A stretch of 64,000 bases of DNA, from contig NZ_JFGT01000005.1 of NCBI RefSeq assembly GCF_000599885.1, positions 806,001-870,000 on the forward strand, written 5' to 3'. Source of the stretch: Pantoea sp. IMH. GTDB taxonomy: Bacteria > Pseudomonadota > Gammaproteobacteria > Enterobacterales > Enterobacteriaceae. Below the pieces are notes generated by a model. It saw only the letters and a list, made by a program, of their open reading frames with translations, ran no database searches and had not been told where the DNA came from. A program made the translations under genes and the position numbers. Each line of letters begins with the position of its first letter. Positions within the stretch are counted from its first letter, which is position 1. Shown here piece by piece: positions 21,045 to 29,594 of this stretch.

Positions 21045-22934
21045 ATGTCTATTGAAATTAACGTACCGGACATCGGTGCAGACGAAGTGGAAGTGACCGA
21101 AATCCTGGTCAAGGTTGGCGACAAGGTTGACGTTGAGCAGTCGCTGATTACCGTCGAGGGTGACAAGGCCTCTATGGAAGTCCCTTCGCCAAAAGCGGGC
21201 GTGGTAAAAGAGATTAAAGTCGCCACCGGTGACAAAGTGGAAACCGGCAAGCTGATCATGATCTTTGATGATGCTGAAGGCGCTACTGAAGCGGCGCCTG
21301 CCCAGGCCGAAGAGAAGAAAGAAGACGCCAAGCCTGCGGCTGCCCAGAGCGCAGAAAGCAAAGACGTTAACGTCCCGGACATTGGTGATGATGAAGTTGA
21401 AGTCACCGAAATTCTGGTGAAAGTGGGCGATACCGTTGAAGCCGAGCAGTCGCTGATCACCGTTGAAGGCGACAAAGCTTCCATGGAAGTTCCGGCTCCC
21501 TTCGCGGGTACGGTCAAAGAGATCAAAATCAGCACCGGTGATAAAGTCAGCACCGGTTCCATGATCATGGTCTTCGAAACCGCCGGCTCCGGTTCAGCGC
21601 CTGCTGAAGCCAAGCCAGAAGTGAAAGAAGAAGCGGCAGCGGCACCTGCTGCTGGCGGCGGCGTGAAAGATGTCGCCGTGCCGGATATCGGTGATGATGA
21701 AGTTGAAGTCACCGAAGTGATGGTGAAAGTGGGCGATAAAGTGGCTGCCGAGCAGTCGCTTATCACCGTGGAAGGCGATAAAGCCTCTATGGAAGTCCCT
21801 GCGCCATTCGCCGGTACCGTGAAAGAGATCACTATCTCTACGGGCGATAAAGTGAAAACCGGTTCGCCAATCATGGTGTTTGAAGTTGAGGGCGCGGCTC
21901 CGGCGGCAGCCCCGGCGGCGAAGAAAGAAGAAGCTGCACCGGCTAAGCAGGAAACCAAAGCGGCGCCTGCGCCAGCCAAAGCTGAAGCGAAAGGCGAGTT
22001 CTCTGAGAATGACGCCTACGTTCACGCCACCCCGGTTATCCGCCGTCTGGCTCGTGAATTTGGCGTAAACCTGGCGAAGGTCAAAGGAACCGGTCGTAAA
22101 GGCCGTATTCTGAAAGAAGACGTTCAGGCTTACGTGAAGGATGCCGTGAAGCGTGCCGAAGCGGCACCTGCTGCTGCCGGCGGCGGAATGCCAGGCATGC
22201 TGCCGTGGCCGAAAGTGGACTTCAGCAAGTTCGGTGAGATCGAAGAAGTGGAAATGGGCCGCATCCAGAAAATTTCTGGTGCCAACCTGAGCCGCAACTG
22301 GATTGTGATCCCGCACGTCACGCAGCACGATAAAGCGGACATCACCGACGTTGAAGCCTTCCGCAAACAGCAGAACGCTGAAGCAGAGAAGAAGAAGCAG
22401 GATCTGAAGATCACCCCGCTGGTGTTCATCATGAAAGCGGCGGCGAAAGCGCTGGAAGAATTCCCACGCTTTAACAGTTCACTCTCTGAAGATGGCCAGA
22501 AGCTGACGCTGAAAAAATATATCAACATCGGCGTGGCGGTCGATACGCCGAATGGCCTGGTGGTTCCGGTCTTTAAGGATGTTAACAAGAAGGGCATCGT
22601 TGAGCTGTCCCGCGAGCTTGCTGTTATCTCCAAAAAAGCCCGTGATGGCAAGCTGACGGCGTCGGATATGCAGGGCGGCTGTTTCACCATCTCCAGCCTT
22701 GGCGGCATCGGCGGAACCGCGTTCACGCCGATCGTCAACGCGCCGGAAGTGGCTATCCTTGGCGTTTCCAAATCGTCAATGGAACCGGTCTGGAACGGCA
22801 AAGAGTTTGTGCCGCGTCTGATGCTGCCGTTGTCGCTCTCCTTCGATCACCGGGTGATCGACGGGGCGGCGGGTGCCCGCTTCGCCGCTTACATTGCCAC
22901 CATCATGGCGGATATTCGCCGTCTGGTGATGTAA
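21045..22934 (+). CDS. aceF: AceF, dihydrolipoyl acetyltransferase E2, three lipoyl domains
   Basis: AceF is the core of the pyruvate dehydrogenase complex and moves acetyl groups to CoA. Three lipoyl domains are visible with the modified lysine in GDKASME at Lys41, Lys144 and Lys246, each followed by an Ala/Pro/Lys-rich linker. The E1/E3 peripheral-subunit binding domain follows ([16 protein letters not shown], residues about 330-365). The catalytic domain ends with [15 protein letters not shown], catalytic His602. The length is 629 residues against 630 in E. coli. It starts 13 bases after aceE and is co-transcribed. Confidence 0.99.
   Translation: MSIEINVPDIGADEVEVTEILVKVGDKVDVEQSLITVEGDKASMEVPSPKAGVVKEIKVATGDKVETGKLIMIFDDAEGATEAAPAQAEEKKEDAKPAAAQSAESKDVNVPDIGDDEVEVTEILVKVGDTVEAEQSLITVEGDKASMEVPAPFAGTVKEIKISTGDKVSTGSMIMVFETAGSGSAPAEAKPEVKEEAAAAPAAGGGVKDVAVPDIGDDEVEVTEVMVKVGDKVAAEQSLITVEGDKASMEVPAPFAGTVKEITISTGDKVKTGSPIMVFEVEGAAPAAAPAAKKEEAAPAKQETKAAPAPAKAEAKGEFSENDAYVHATPVIRRLAREFGVNLAKVKGTGRKGRILKEDVQAYVKDAVKRAEAAPAAAGGGMPGMLPWPKVDFSKFGEIEEVEMGRIQKISGANLSRNWIVIPHVTQHDKADITDVEAFRKQQNAEAEKKKQDLKITPLVFIMKAAAKALEEFPRFNSSLSEDGQKLTLKKYINIGVAVDTPNGLVVPVFKDVNKKGIVELSRELAVISKKARDGKLTASDMQGGCFTISSLGGIGGTAFTPIVNAPEVAILGVSKSSMEPVWNGKEFVPRLMLPLSLSFDHRVIDGAAGARFAAYIATIMADIRRLVM
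21048..21885 (+). repeat. Three tandem lipoyl-domain repeats within aceF
   Basis: Three related units begin near 21057, 21366 and 21672. Each encodes NVPDIG/AVPDIG followed about 30 residues later by [10 protein letters not shown]. The second and third units are the most alike at DNA level, sharing long runs around GATGATGAAGTTGAAGTCAC, so they are candidates for unequal recombination or gene conversion. Confidence 0.9.
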
Positions 22935-22943
22935 AAGTAACTC

Positions 22944-22963
22944 AGGCCGGCTTTCGCCGGCCT
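22944..22963 (+). terminator. Hairpin after aceF, before lpdA
   Basis: An eight-base-pair stem AGGCCGGC / GCCGGCCT with a four-base loop lies ten bases after the aceF stop. The T run is weak, so partial read-through into lpdA is likely. The remaining bases to 23243 form the lpdA-specific upstream region, about 280 bases without a gene, where an independent lpdA promoter is expected from the family pattern. Confidence 0.55.
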
Positions 22964-23243
22964 TCTCATAGCCGACTTTCGATGTCATAAGTCGACAAGG
23001 TAGTTGAAAACGTTTTGCATCAGGCAGTTTGCAGTTTGTTAACAACTCTGTAAACTCTTGCGGTGAAAACGTACCGGTAGGCGAGAGGAAGTTCTTCAGG
23101 GGATTGACGTTTTAGCAGGTAGTTAAGCACTCGCGTCCCGATGAGCTGACAGCGTCAGTGATTCAGGTAAAAGTTTGCAGCTCACCCCCGCTTAAGCGAC
23201 AAAAGCCACGAGAATCGCCGGTAAAGTTAACTAAGAGGTCATG

Positions 23244-24668
23244 ATGAGTACAGAAATTAAAACTCAGGTCGTGGTACTTGGGGCAGGTCCAGCAGGTTAT
23301 TCTGCTGCTTTCCGCGCAGCAGATTTAGGTCTGGAGACCGTCATCGTTGAGCGTTTCAGCACCCTGGGTGGGGTTTGTCTGAACGTGGGCTGTATCCCTT
23401 CCAAAGCGCTGCTGCACGTTGCAAAAGTGATTGAAGAAGCGAAAGCGCTGGAAGAGCATGGCGTTGTGTTCGGCAAACCGCAGACCGATATCAACAAAAT
23501 CCGTACCTGGAAAGATAAAGTTATCAACCAGCTGACCGGCGGTCTGGCTGGGATGGCGAAAGGCCGTAAAGTCAAAGTAGTGACCGGCGAAGCGAAATTC
23601 ACCGGCGCGAACACGATGTTCGTGGACGGCGAAAACGGCGGCACCACCATTAATTTCGATAACGCGATTATTGCTGCCGGCTCCCGTCCGATTCAGCTGC
23701 CTTTTATTCCGCATGAGGATCCTCGCGTATGGGATTCCACCGCTGCGCTGGAACTGAAAGAAGTGCCAGAGCGTATGCTGGTTATGGGTGGCGGTATCAT
23801 TGGTCTGGAAATGGGCACCGTTTATCACGCGCTGGGTTCACAGATTGATGTGGTCGAGATGTTCGACCAGGTTATCCCTGCTGCCGATAAAGACGTGGTG
23901 AAAGTCTTCACCAAGCGTATCGCGAAACAGTTCAACCTGATGCTGGAAACCAAAGTGACCGCGGTAGAAGCCAAAGAAGATGGTATCTACGTCACGATGG
24001 AAGGCAAGAAGGCGCCGGCTGAACCACAGCGTTATGACGCCGTGCTGGTAGCCATTGGCCGCGTGCCGAACGGTAAAGGCCTGGATGCCGGTAAAGCGGG
24101 CGTGGAAGTGGACGATCGCGGCTTTATCCGCGTCGATAAGCAGATGCGTACCAACGTGCCGCACATTTATGCTATCGGCGATATCGTCGGTCAGCCAATG
24201 CTGGCGCACAAAGGCGTGCACGAAGGCCATGTGGCAGCAGAAGTCATTTCCGGTAAGAAACACTATTTCGATCCGAAAGTGATCCCATCGATCGCCTATA
24301 CCGAGCCAGAAGTTGCCTGGGTTGGTCTGACCGAGAAAGAAGCGAAAGAGAAGGGCATCAGCTACGAAACAGCGACCTTCCCATGGGCGGCCTCTGGCCG
24401 TGCAATCGCTTCCGACTGCGCGGACGGCATGACCAAGCTGATCTTCGACAAAGAGACACATCGTGTTATCGGTGGTGCGGTTGTCGGCACCAACGGCGGC
24501 GAGCTGCTGGGCGAAATCGGTCTGGCTATCGAAATGGGCTGCGATGCGGAAGATATTGCGCTGACCATCCATGCTCACCCGACGCTGCATGAATCCGTTG
24601 GCCTGGCCGCGGAAATTTTCGAAGGTAGCATCACCGATCTGCCAAACCCGAAAGCGAAGAAGAAGTAA
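23244..24668 (+). CDS. lpdA: LpdA, dihydrolipoamide dehydrogenase E3
   Basis: LpdA is the FAD enzyme that reoxidises dihydrolipoamide in the pyruvate and 2-oxoglutarate dehydrogenase complexes and in the glycine cleavage system, whose genes also lie in this window. The FAD motif GAGPAG is at the N-terminus. The redox cysteines are in GGVCLNVGCIPSK near residues 45-50. The NAD-binding GGGIIGLEMG and the C-terminal catalytic HAHPTLHE are present. I chose the second of two adjacent ATGs (MSTEIKTQ), equal to E. coli at 474 residues. AAGAGG provides the ribosome-binding site. Confidence 0.99.
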   Translation: MSTEIKTQVVVLGAGPAGYSAAFRAADLGLETVIVERFSTLGGVCLNVGCIPSKALLHVAKVIEEAKALEEHGVVFGKPQTDINKIRTWKDKVINQLTGGLAGMAKGRKVKVVTGEAKFTGANTMFVDGENGGTTINFDNAIIAAGSRPIQLPFIPHEDPRVWDSTAALELKEVPERMLVMGGGIIGLEMGTVYHALGSQIDVVEMFDQVIPAADKDVVKVFTKRIAKQFNLMLETKVTAVEAKEDGIYVTMEGKKAPAEPQRYDAVLVAIGRVPNGKGLDAGKAGVEVDDRGFIRVDKQMRTNVPHIYAIGDIVGQPMLAHKGVHEGHVAAEVISGKKHYFDPKVIPSIAYTEPEVAWVGLTEKEAKEKGISYETATFPWAASGRAIASDCADGMTKLIFDKETHRVIGGAVVGTNGGELLGEIGLAIEMGCDAEDIALTIHAHPTLHESVGLAAEIFEGSITDLPNPKAKKK

Positions 24669-24687
24669 GTCGCTTCAGGTATTAAGA

Positions 24688-24713
24688 ATGGCTCCGCAAG
24701 GGGCCATTTTTTT
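24688..24713 (+). terminator. Intrinsic terminator after lpdA
   Basis: An eight-base-pair stem ATGGCTCC / GGGGCCAT with a GCAA tetraloop is followed by seven T residues. It closes the pdh operon and separates it from the CRISPR leader. Confidence 0.9.
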
Positions 24714-24917
24714 GTCTTTATAATAATGCTCTCCTGCCTCTTTGTGTATGCATGACTTCATCCTTTATCCTGTCTGAAACAACTTACTGCAATCCGCCGT
24801 TTAAACGTCCTTCTTGATGATGACATTGTCGTGCAAAATGGTTTAAAACGACGGCAAAATTTCGGTAGAATTTTCCGTATAAGAAAAAATCAGTGGAATC
24901 ATAGAGATAATCTTAGA
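24714..24917 (+). promoter_or_regulatory. Probable CRISPR leader
   Basis: About 200 bases of AT-rich, gene-free DNA lie between the lpdA terminator and the first repeat. The last 80 bases contain A/T tracts such as AGAAAAAATCAGTGGAATC. This side is called the leader because the degenerate repeat is at the other end and the repeat reads in the usual I-E orientation away from it. I could not find a convincing IHF consensus in it. Confidence 0.6.
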
Positions 24918-25677
24918 GTGTTCCCCGCGTGAGCGGGGATAAACCGTTGTAGCGATTGCAATAGTTCCACATTGTGGTGTGTTCCCCGCGTGAGCGGGGA
25001 TAAACCGGCCTTTGTGTAGGCTGGGGCGGGCTTGGGCCTGTGTTCCCCGCGTGAGCGGGGATAAACCGTTACAGGAAAGCAGCACCAGCACGTAAAACGC
25101 GTGTTCCCCGCGTGAGCGGGGATAAACCGCCTGGCTTGATGAGGAGCTTAATACAGCTGAAGTGTTCCCCGCGTGAGCGGGGATAAACCGAGTCCGCCCC
25201 GATCCCGGAATGGGCCGAAGATGTGTTCCCCGCGTGAGCGGGGATAAACCGATGCTCTGTAGTGACTACGCCAACTCGCCGCCGTGTTCCCCGCGTGAGC
25301 GGGGATAAACCGCACACTTCGATGATATGTGCGTTGCGGATGATGTGTTCCCCGCGTGAGCGGGGATAAACCGCGTGCTGAGGGTCGGCTGCAGGCATAC
25401 GGGAAGTGTTCCCCGCGTGAGCCGGGATAAACCGACAGGGCTGAGTCAGCAGGTCACGTTCGTCGCGTGTTCCCCGCGTGAGCGGGGATAAACCGCTGAC
25501 CAAACAAACCAGACTCCGATGGAGTATGTGTTCCTCGCGTGAACGGGGATAAACCGGCGAACGTCAGTACCCGCAACAAAATAAACCCGTGTTCCCCGCG
25601 TGAGCGGGGATAAACCGGGAGAATGAACATGGGCAGGGATTTCACAGAAGTGTTCCCCGCGCCAGCGGGATAAGCCA
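24918..25677 (+). CRISPR. Type I-E-like CRISPR array, 13 repeats and 12 spacers, no cas genes nearby
   Basis: Twelve full 29-base repeats start at 24918, 24979, 25040, 25101, 25162, 25223, 25284, 25345, 25406, 25467, 25528 and 25589. A thirteenth degenerate repeat starts at 25650. Every spacer is 32 bases, giving a strict 61-base period. The repeat begins GTGTTCCCCGCG, continues TGAGCGGGG and ends ATAAACCG, forming the CCCCGC/GCGGGG hairpin of the I-E class. Repeat 9 has one change (25423) and repeat 11 has two (25535 and 25543). The last repeat carries CCAGCGGGATAAGCC and is the leader-distal end. No cas gene is in the window, so crRNA processing would depend on Cas proteins encoded elsewhere. 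Long reading frames over the array are artefacts of the repeat. Confidence 0.98.
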
Positions 25678-25710
25678 TCATTTATTGAGCATCCACGCTT
25701 TCGGAAGGGA

Positions 25711-25738
25711 AAATAAAAAGCCCGCAGTTAAGCGGGCT
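25711..25738 (-). terminator. Intrinsic terminator of the higBA operon
   Basis: Read on the minus strand, a seven-base-pair stem AGCCCGC / GCGGGCT with a six-base loop is followed by TTTTTATTTT. It lies just after the higA stop and prevents higBA transcription from entering the CRISPR array in antisense. Confidence 0.85.
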
Positions 25739-25749
25739 GGTAGCGGTAA

Positions 25750-26169
25750 TTAAAGGAACCATTGCGGCTTTACGCCGAACCGGTCTGAAAGCGCCTTAAT
25801 ATGTGAGATCGTCAGCGAACGCTGGCCGGAGAGGATCTGGCTCACCAGGGATTTAGAACCGATCTCCTCCTTCAGGTCAGCGTAGGACAGCTTATGCTGA
25901 TCAATCAGTGTACGCAGCAGGGCGACGCCCACCGGCACTTCATCCACTGATTTATTGAACCCGGCGAACTGCTCGCTATGGTCCTCGTAGTCAGCGATTT
26001 TGGCTGCCAGAAAGTCAATCAGCGGGCTTTCGTCATCATGATTAATCAGATAGTCCACCAGCGCCAGTGCGTCACGGTAGTCCTTCTCAGAAACACTGCC
26101 TCCGAGGAACGGGACTGCATCCACCAGTTGCTTCGTTGCTTCAATAGCTTTTGTCGTGTCGGCGATCAT
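25750..26169 (-). CDS. higA: HigA-type antitoxin, XRE family
   Basis: A 139-residue antitoxin whose helix-turn-helix lies at the C-terminus (LRTLIDQHKLSYADLKEEIGSK followed by LVSQILSGQRSLT, roughly residues 85-125). The N-terminal half is the acidic toxin-binding region (KDYRDALALVDYLINHDDES). It overlaps the toxin gene upstream by ATGA (26166-26169), the standard toxin-first higBA arrangement. It should bind and neutralise HigB and repress the operon promoter. The symbol is assigned by family; this is the larger HigA type seen with YgjN/HigB of E. coli. Confidence 0.9.
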   Translation of the reverse strand: MIADTTKAIEATKQLVDAVPFLGGSVSEKDYRDALALVDYLINHDDESPLIDFLAAKIADYEDHSEQFAGFNKSVDEVPVGVALLRTLIDQHKLSYADLKEEIGSKSLVSQILSGQRSLTISHIKALSDRFGVKPQWFL

Positions 26170-26477
26170 TCTTTGTTCTCCCGATAGTAGCGAGTCAGCT
26201 TATCGTATTCAGCGTGGGTAACGATGTGCTTCACGTAGAAGCGTCGGTTCACAAAATTGATGTAAGCGATCACCCTGAGATTATTGCCACCAACATCTAA
26301 AACCCACCATTTATTACGGTACTTGAAATTGTCCAGGCTTGGCACTGCAGTGCGTAGTTCATCAGGCGATTTGAAATCGGTTTCACGAGCCAGACGATAC
26401 AACGCCTTTATAGCGATAGCGTCGTTTGGGAAGAGCCGTGCCGCTTGCTCAAATGGTTCTCTGGAAATGACGTGCAT
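26166..26477 (-). CDS. higB: HigB-type mRNA interferase toxin
   Basis: A 103-residue toxin of the HigB (RelE-like) family, a ribosome-dependent endoribonuclease. Family features are RNKWWVLDVGGNNLRVIAYINF in the central strand region and the C-terminal FYVKHIVTHAEYDKLTRYYRE with the conserved His/Tyr cluster used in RNA cleavage. It precedes and overlaps the antitoxin gene. The open reading frame is intact, so the pair is probably functional. Palindromic operator candidates lie just upstream. Confidence 0.92.
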   Translation of the reverse strand: MHVISREPFEQAARLFPNDAIAIKALYRLARETDFKSPDELRTAVPSLDNFKYRNKWWVLDVGGNNLRVIAYINFVNRRFYVKHIVTHAEYDKLTRYYRENKE

Positions 26478-26496
26478 TGAGCGATTCTCTTCGATT

Positions 26497-26543
26497 GTTC
26501 ACATTATGTAAACACTTTAGCGTACATTGCCCGTACTGGCAAT
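26497..26543. promoter_or_regulatory. Two inverted repeats in the higBA promoter region
   Basis: The first is GTTCAC-N5-GTAAAC at 26497-26513, 20 bases upstream of higB and matching at five of six arm positions. The second is ATTGCC-N6-GGCAAT at 26526-26543, a perfect dyad. One or both are likely operators for HigA or the HigBA complex. From 26544 to 26892 I see no gene and only scattered short hairpins. Confidence 0.5.
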
Positions 26544-26892
26544 ATGAGGAAACAGGGACAGAGATGAAGCGCGCCGCAGCGGGCGAGGGTTACAGACTCA
26601 GTAGGTAGCTGGATCCCTCTCTTGAACCCTTGATTGTGGGTTCTCAGTGCTGTGCTTTGATAGCAGGTTGCGCATCTGCTAGAGCGAAATTAGCGTCCCG
26701 CACCGCCTCCTCTCCGGTTCGTTAATATTGAAGCTGGGCGACCTTTGGCTATTAGTAATCAATTGGCAGATCACCGGGTAGCGCAGCAATTTTGCAGAAA
26801 GTCAGCGCAGTGGGATAAGCAATAGTTAGCGGCAACGGCACAGGGAGTACTACGCAGATTATGCTGGCAAGTACTTCGTTTACCTCCCATCA

Positions 26893-27438
26893 TTAATGTC
26901 CGGACTGTTCCTTATGGCAGTAAGCCGTGGGCTCACCGGGTTTCCGGTAAATATAAGACGGAAAATCTGTGATTTCAGTTTCAGTATAAGAGGCGAAGTG
27001 TTCTGATCCACCAAAGCGAGTTCTGAATCCGTCCAGAAGGTTATTTTTTTCTTCATGGCTGGCACCTGGCAGGGATACCGCCATTGTGTCCGGATCGATG
27101 CGTAGATACACGCCCGACTGTTCAGCGCGTTCTGTGGACCGGAACGTCAGAGTCATGCCGCTGCTGTTTGCTCCCTCTGTCAGCCATGTGACTTTCACAT
27201 CATAATCCGTAAGATTATTCCGACGGGTGATTACCGTTCCCCGGGTGGTTACAAGGGTGCGCCGGAGCATCTTTCCATCTCCGGGCAGGTCGGAGCGGCA
27301 GACAACAACACTACCGGGCGGATAGGCCGTATTGAGACGCTGAGCTTCCTCGAACGTTGCAGCTTGGGCACGCCCAGTCGTGCCGATAAGTATGGCTGCA
27401 ATGCAAAACCCACCTGCGTAACACTTTACTTTTTTCAT
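26893..27438 (-). CDS. Secreted protein of unknown function
   Basis: A 181-residue protein with a clear signal peptide (MKKVKCYAGGFCIAAILIG, cleavage probably after AQA near residue 27). The mature part begins ATFEEAQRLNTAYPPGS and is rich in Thr, Arg and Glu. It contains two cysteines in the mature region (VVVCRSDL and AYCHKEQ), which could pair in the periplasm. I do not recognise the family. The start has a good ribosome-binding site (AAAAGAAGA). No partner gene is adjacent; it lies alone between higBA and the vapBC remnant in the accessory block, which suggests horizontal acquisition. The function is unknown. Confidence 0.65.
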   Translation of the reverse strand: MKKVKCYAGGFCIAAILIGTTGRAQAATFEEAQRLNTAYPPGSVVVCRSDLPGDGKMLRRTLVTTRGTVITRRNNLTDYDVKVTWLTEGANSSGMTLTFRSTERAEQSGVYLRIDPDTMAVSLPGASHEEKNNLLDGFRTRFGGSEHFASYTETEITDFPSYIYRKPGEPTAYCHKEQSGH

Positions 27439-27970
27439 CTTCTTTTCATCCGGTTGCCAGACTGCTTACGCTTCCTGTGACTGGAACCAACAAATCTTGC
27501 TCGCACCTGCCACGTTTTTGCGATCTCAGGACGTCAATCACTTACTCACGGTCATCTATTAAGATATCGGGGATTGACGAGACCGCCCTTATAACCCAGG
27601 GGCATATCATGAATCTTACTTTGGCCCAGTTATCCACTCTTAAATCATTTCTGACCACAATTAGCCTTGTGCCCATACACGGATTTACAAGACGGGAAAT
27701 CAGACTGTGTCATTATTTTGAGAAATCATAAACAGCCTGATATCAATCGTGACTGTATAGACAGTTTGATTGTCATCTCCTTTGGCCAGCTCATCAATAT
27801 CCTGACGAACACACTTTGTCAGTATCAGCTAATAACTTAAGTTTTCGGCAATACGCGCTCCAGCGTCTTGGGTTCCAGAGTTTACTTTTTAGTAAAGCTT
27901 GATAAACCTGCCGTCGTTAGCCGTTTCAAGCTCCACATCCCTTCTTTGACCAGAGGATTGCACAGGCAGA
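27439..27970. other. Gene-free stretch in the accessory block
   Basis: About 530 bases with no supported gene. A 40-codon open frame (27609-27731, MNLTLAQLSTLK...) starts with ATG but has no ribosome-binding site and no recognisable motif, so I do not call it. The composition is AT-richer than the flanking housekeeping genes. This looks like decayed mobile or accessory DNA. Confidence 0.4.
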
Positions 27971-28037
27971 TGCGAAGCATATACATATACTTGCTATGAT
28001 AGCTGCATGAAAAGGCCGTAAGGAGAGGAGAATTTCT

Positions 28038-28268
28038 ATGAGAACCGTATCGATTTTTAAAAATGGAAACAACCGTGCCATCCGCCTGCCACGCGATATG
28101 GATTTTGAAGGGGCCAGCGAACTTGAAATTATCCGGTAAGGAGACAGTATCATCCTGCGCCCCATCCGGCCAACCTGGAGTTCATTCGCGCAGCTGGAAA
28201 AAGCCGATGAGGACTTTATGGCGGAGCGCGAGGACGTGATCGGCCATGAAGGACGGGGGATTCGTTAA
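28038..28268 (+). pseudogene. vapB: vapB antitoxin remnant with an in-frame stop
   Basis: The frame encodes MRTVSIFKNGNNRAIRLPRD, the AbrB/SpoVT-type DNA-binding domain of VapB. Codon 34 is TAA (28137-28139) where the family has Glu, after ELEIIR. Downstream the same frame continues with GDSIILRP and SSFAQLEKADEDFMAERED to a normal stop at 28266-28268. A single GAA-to-TAA change explains the break. The ribosome-binding site AGGAGAGGAG and an upstream ATATAC-rich promoter/operator region (27975-28000) are still visible. The truncated 33-residue product could still bind DNA but would lack the toxin-binding tail. Confidence 0.85.
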
Positions 28269-28275
28269 CAATTCC

Positions 28276-28422
28276 TATAGGCTCGATACCAAAACTTGCT
28301 CATTCATTATGCGCGAGCAGCCGGTAGCTGTTAGAGATCGCCTGGAGCAGGCGATGCTGCGCAATCACCGCAATGTGGTCCCAGCCATCACATACGCCGG
28401 AATGCATTGCGGGGCGATCTGA
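28276..28422 (+). pseudogene. vapC: vapC toxin remnant, N-terminal fragment
   Basis: Directly after vapB the frame encodes TYR-like LDTKTCSFIMREQPVAVR, then LEQAMLRNHRNVV and AITYAGMHCGAI before a TGA at 28420. This matches the N-terminal third of a PIN-domain VapC ribonuclease with its first acidic residue (LDT). The usual start ATG and the second ATG (now AGG) are both lost, and the C-terminal two thirds are absent. The toxin is therefore dead, which also explains the tolerated loss of the antitoxin. Confidence 0.8.
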
Positions 28423-28583
28423 TGACATACCGTCACGCTGGTGGCGTCAGTGCTGTTGCTATCAAGCCACACCGTCACGCCATATAAATGCGAGATGTGC
28501 GCCTCGGTTAACGCTGAAATATTCCCCACTGGCGTCAATAAACTGAAATAAGCTTCAGCCTGCAATGCTCAAAATGCCGTTTG
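28423..28583. other. Unassigned DNA next to the vapC remnant
   Basis: A minus-strand open frame of 66 codons (28365-28565) covers this stretch and runs into the vapC remnant. It matches no family I know. It may be a second gene fragment joined to the broken vapC by deletion or insertion. Confidence 0.3.
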
Positions 28584-29489
28584 TTACTCTGCCACGTGCT
28601 GCTTTTCCGCCGCTACCCGATCGATAAACATCTGTGCCAGTACGGCGATGGCCGCATTGCCCGGTAGCTTTTCTTCATTGATGCGGAGCACCAGTGACGT
28701 GGAACGCCGGCGCCCCTGCAACAGCTGAAGCGGGCACAGTTCGCCGCTTTCCAGCAATGCGGCGATGTTCTTCTCCGGTAGCCAGCCATAGCCCAGTTGA
28801 TGCTGTACCGCCTCAATCGCCGCTGACAAGGTGGTAAATGACCAGTTTTCCGCCTGTTCGCCACTGACTTCTGACTGCTGCTGCTGCTGACGATCGAGAA
28901 TGGTAATACAGGGCCAGCGCGCCAGCGTGGCAGCATTGAGCGGCGCTGGCTCGCGATGCAGCGGATGGTCGCAATGCGCAACAGCAATAAAATCGACGCT
29001 CATCAGGCTTTCACCGGCTAAAGGCTGGTCCCCACCGTGCGCCACCAGCCATAAATCGGCTTGCTGTTCTGCCAGCCTGCCCGGCGTTTCGCTGCGGACG
29101 ATTTCGCTCAACCAGACTCTGACATGCGGATAACGCTGCTGAAACTGGTGAAGTACTTCGAATAACAGTGGCTTGGGCACAATGGCATCAACCATCAAAT
29201 CGACGCGGGAAGGCTCACCACGTTGTAGCGCGGCAGCCTGTGCCTCAAGGCTGCTAAAACCAGCGAGCAATGGGCGCGCCTGCGCCAGCAACTGCTGCCC
29301 CTCAGCGGTCAGAACCGCCCGGCGTCCTTCCTGCTGAAGTAGCGCGATGCCCAGCCGCTGCTGTAGCAGACCGATCTGATAACTGACCGAGGACTGGCTG
29401 CGGTTATTTTTCTCCGCCGCCAGTGCAAAGCTTCCTTTATTAACTACCGAATCAAGCAGGAACCACTGTTCAAGCGTCGTTTTATGCAT
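28584..29489 (-). CDS. LysR-family regulator divergent from padC
   Basis: A 301-residue LysR-type regulator. The winged helix-turn-helix is at residues 5-65 (WFLLDSVVNKGSFALAAEKNNRSQSSVSYQIGLLQQRLG) and is followed by a periplasmic-binding-like effector domain with VDLMVDAIVPKPLLFEVL. The gene is divergent from the phenolic acid decarboxylase gene, with 105 bases between the starts. This is the classic layout for a LysR activator and its target, so it probably senses hydroxycinnamates and activates padC. The intergenic region holds AT-rich T-N11-A-like candidates, for example around 29520-29555. Its effector is inferred from position, not seen. Confidence 0.88.
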   Translation of the reverse strand: MHKTTLEQWFLLDSVVNKGSFALAAEKNNRSQSSVSYQIGLLQQRLGIALLQQEGRRAVLTAEGQQLLAQARPLLAGFSSLEAQAAALQRGEPSRVDLMVDAIVPKPLLFEVLHQFQQRYPHVRVWLSEIVRSETPGRLAEQQADLWLVAHGGDQPLAGESLMSVDFIAVAHCDHPLHREPAPLNAATLARWPCITILDRQQQQQSEVSGEQAENWSFTTLSAAIEAVQHQLGYGWLPEKNIAALLESGELCPLQLLQGRRRSTSLVLRINEEKLPGNAAIAVLAQMFIDRVAAEKQHVAE

Positions 29490-29594
29490 GGTGACCCATC
29501 GAAAAATTGAATGAAATAGTGCTAAAAATAGCGTTATTAATCGCTTTTGTAACGCGCAATAATCTCCTCAAGGCAAACAAATGAGGAATTAATC

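Noticed and set aside
20768-21979. 403-codon minus-strand frame across aceE-aceF
   Set aside because: It is a low-complexity Ser/Ala shadow of the lipoyl domains and linkers.
24835-24917. IHF site in the CRISPR leader
   Set aside because: The AATCA core occurs, but the downstream TTR part of the IHF consensus is missing at the correct spacing.
24843-25681. Minus-strand open frames with repeated SPLTRGT / RFIPAHAGNT motifs
   Set aside because: They are translations of the CRISPR repeats, a well-known false protein; the 61-base period shows an array.
26544-26892. tRNA fragment or attachment site beside higBA
   Set aside because: No cloverleaf, T-loop motif or matching direct repeat could be found.
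27609-27731. 40-codon frame beginning MNLTLAQLSTL
   Set aside because: It has no ribosome-binding site, no motif and no partner gene.
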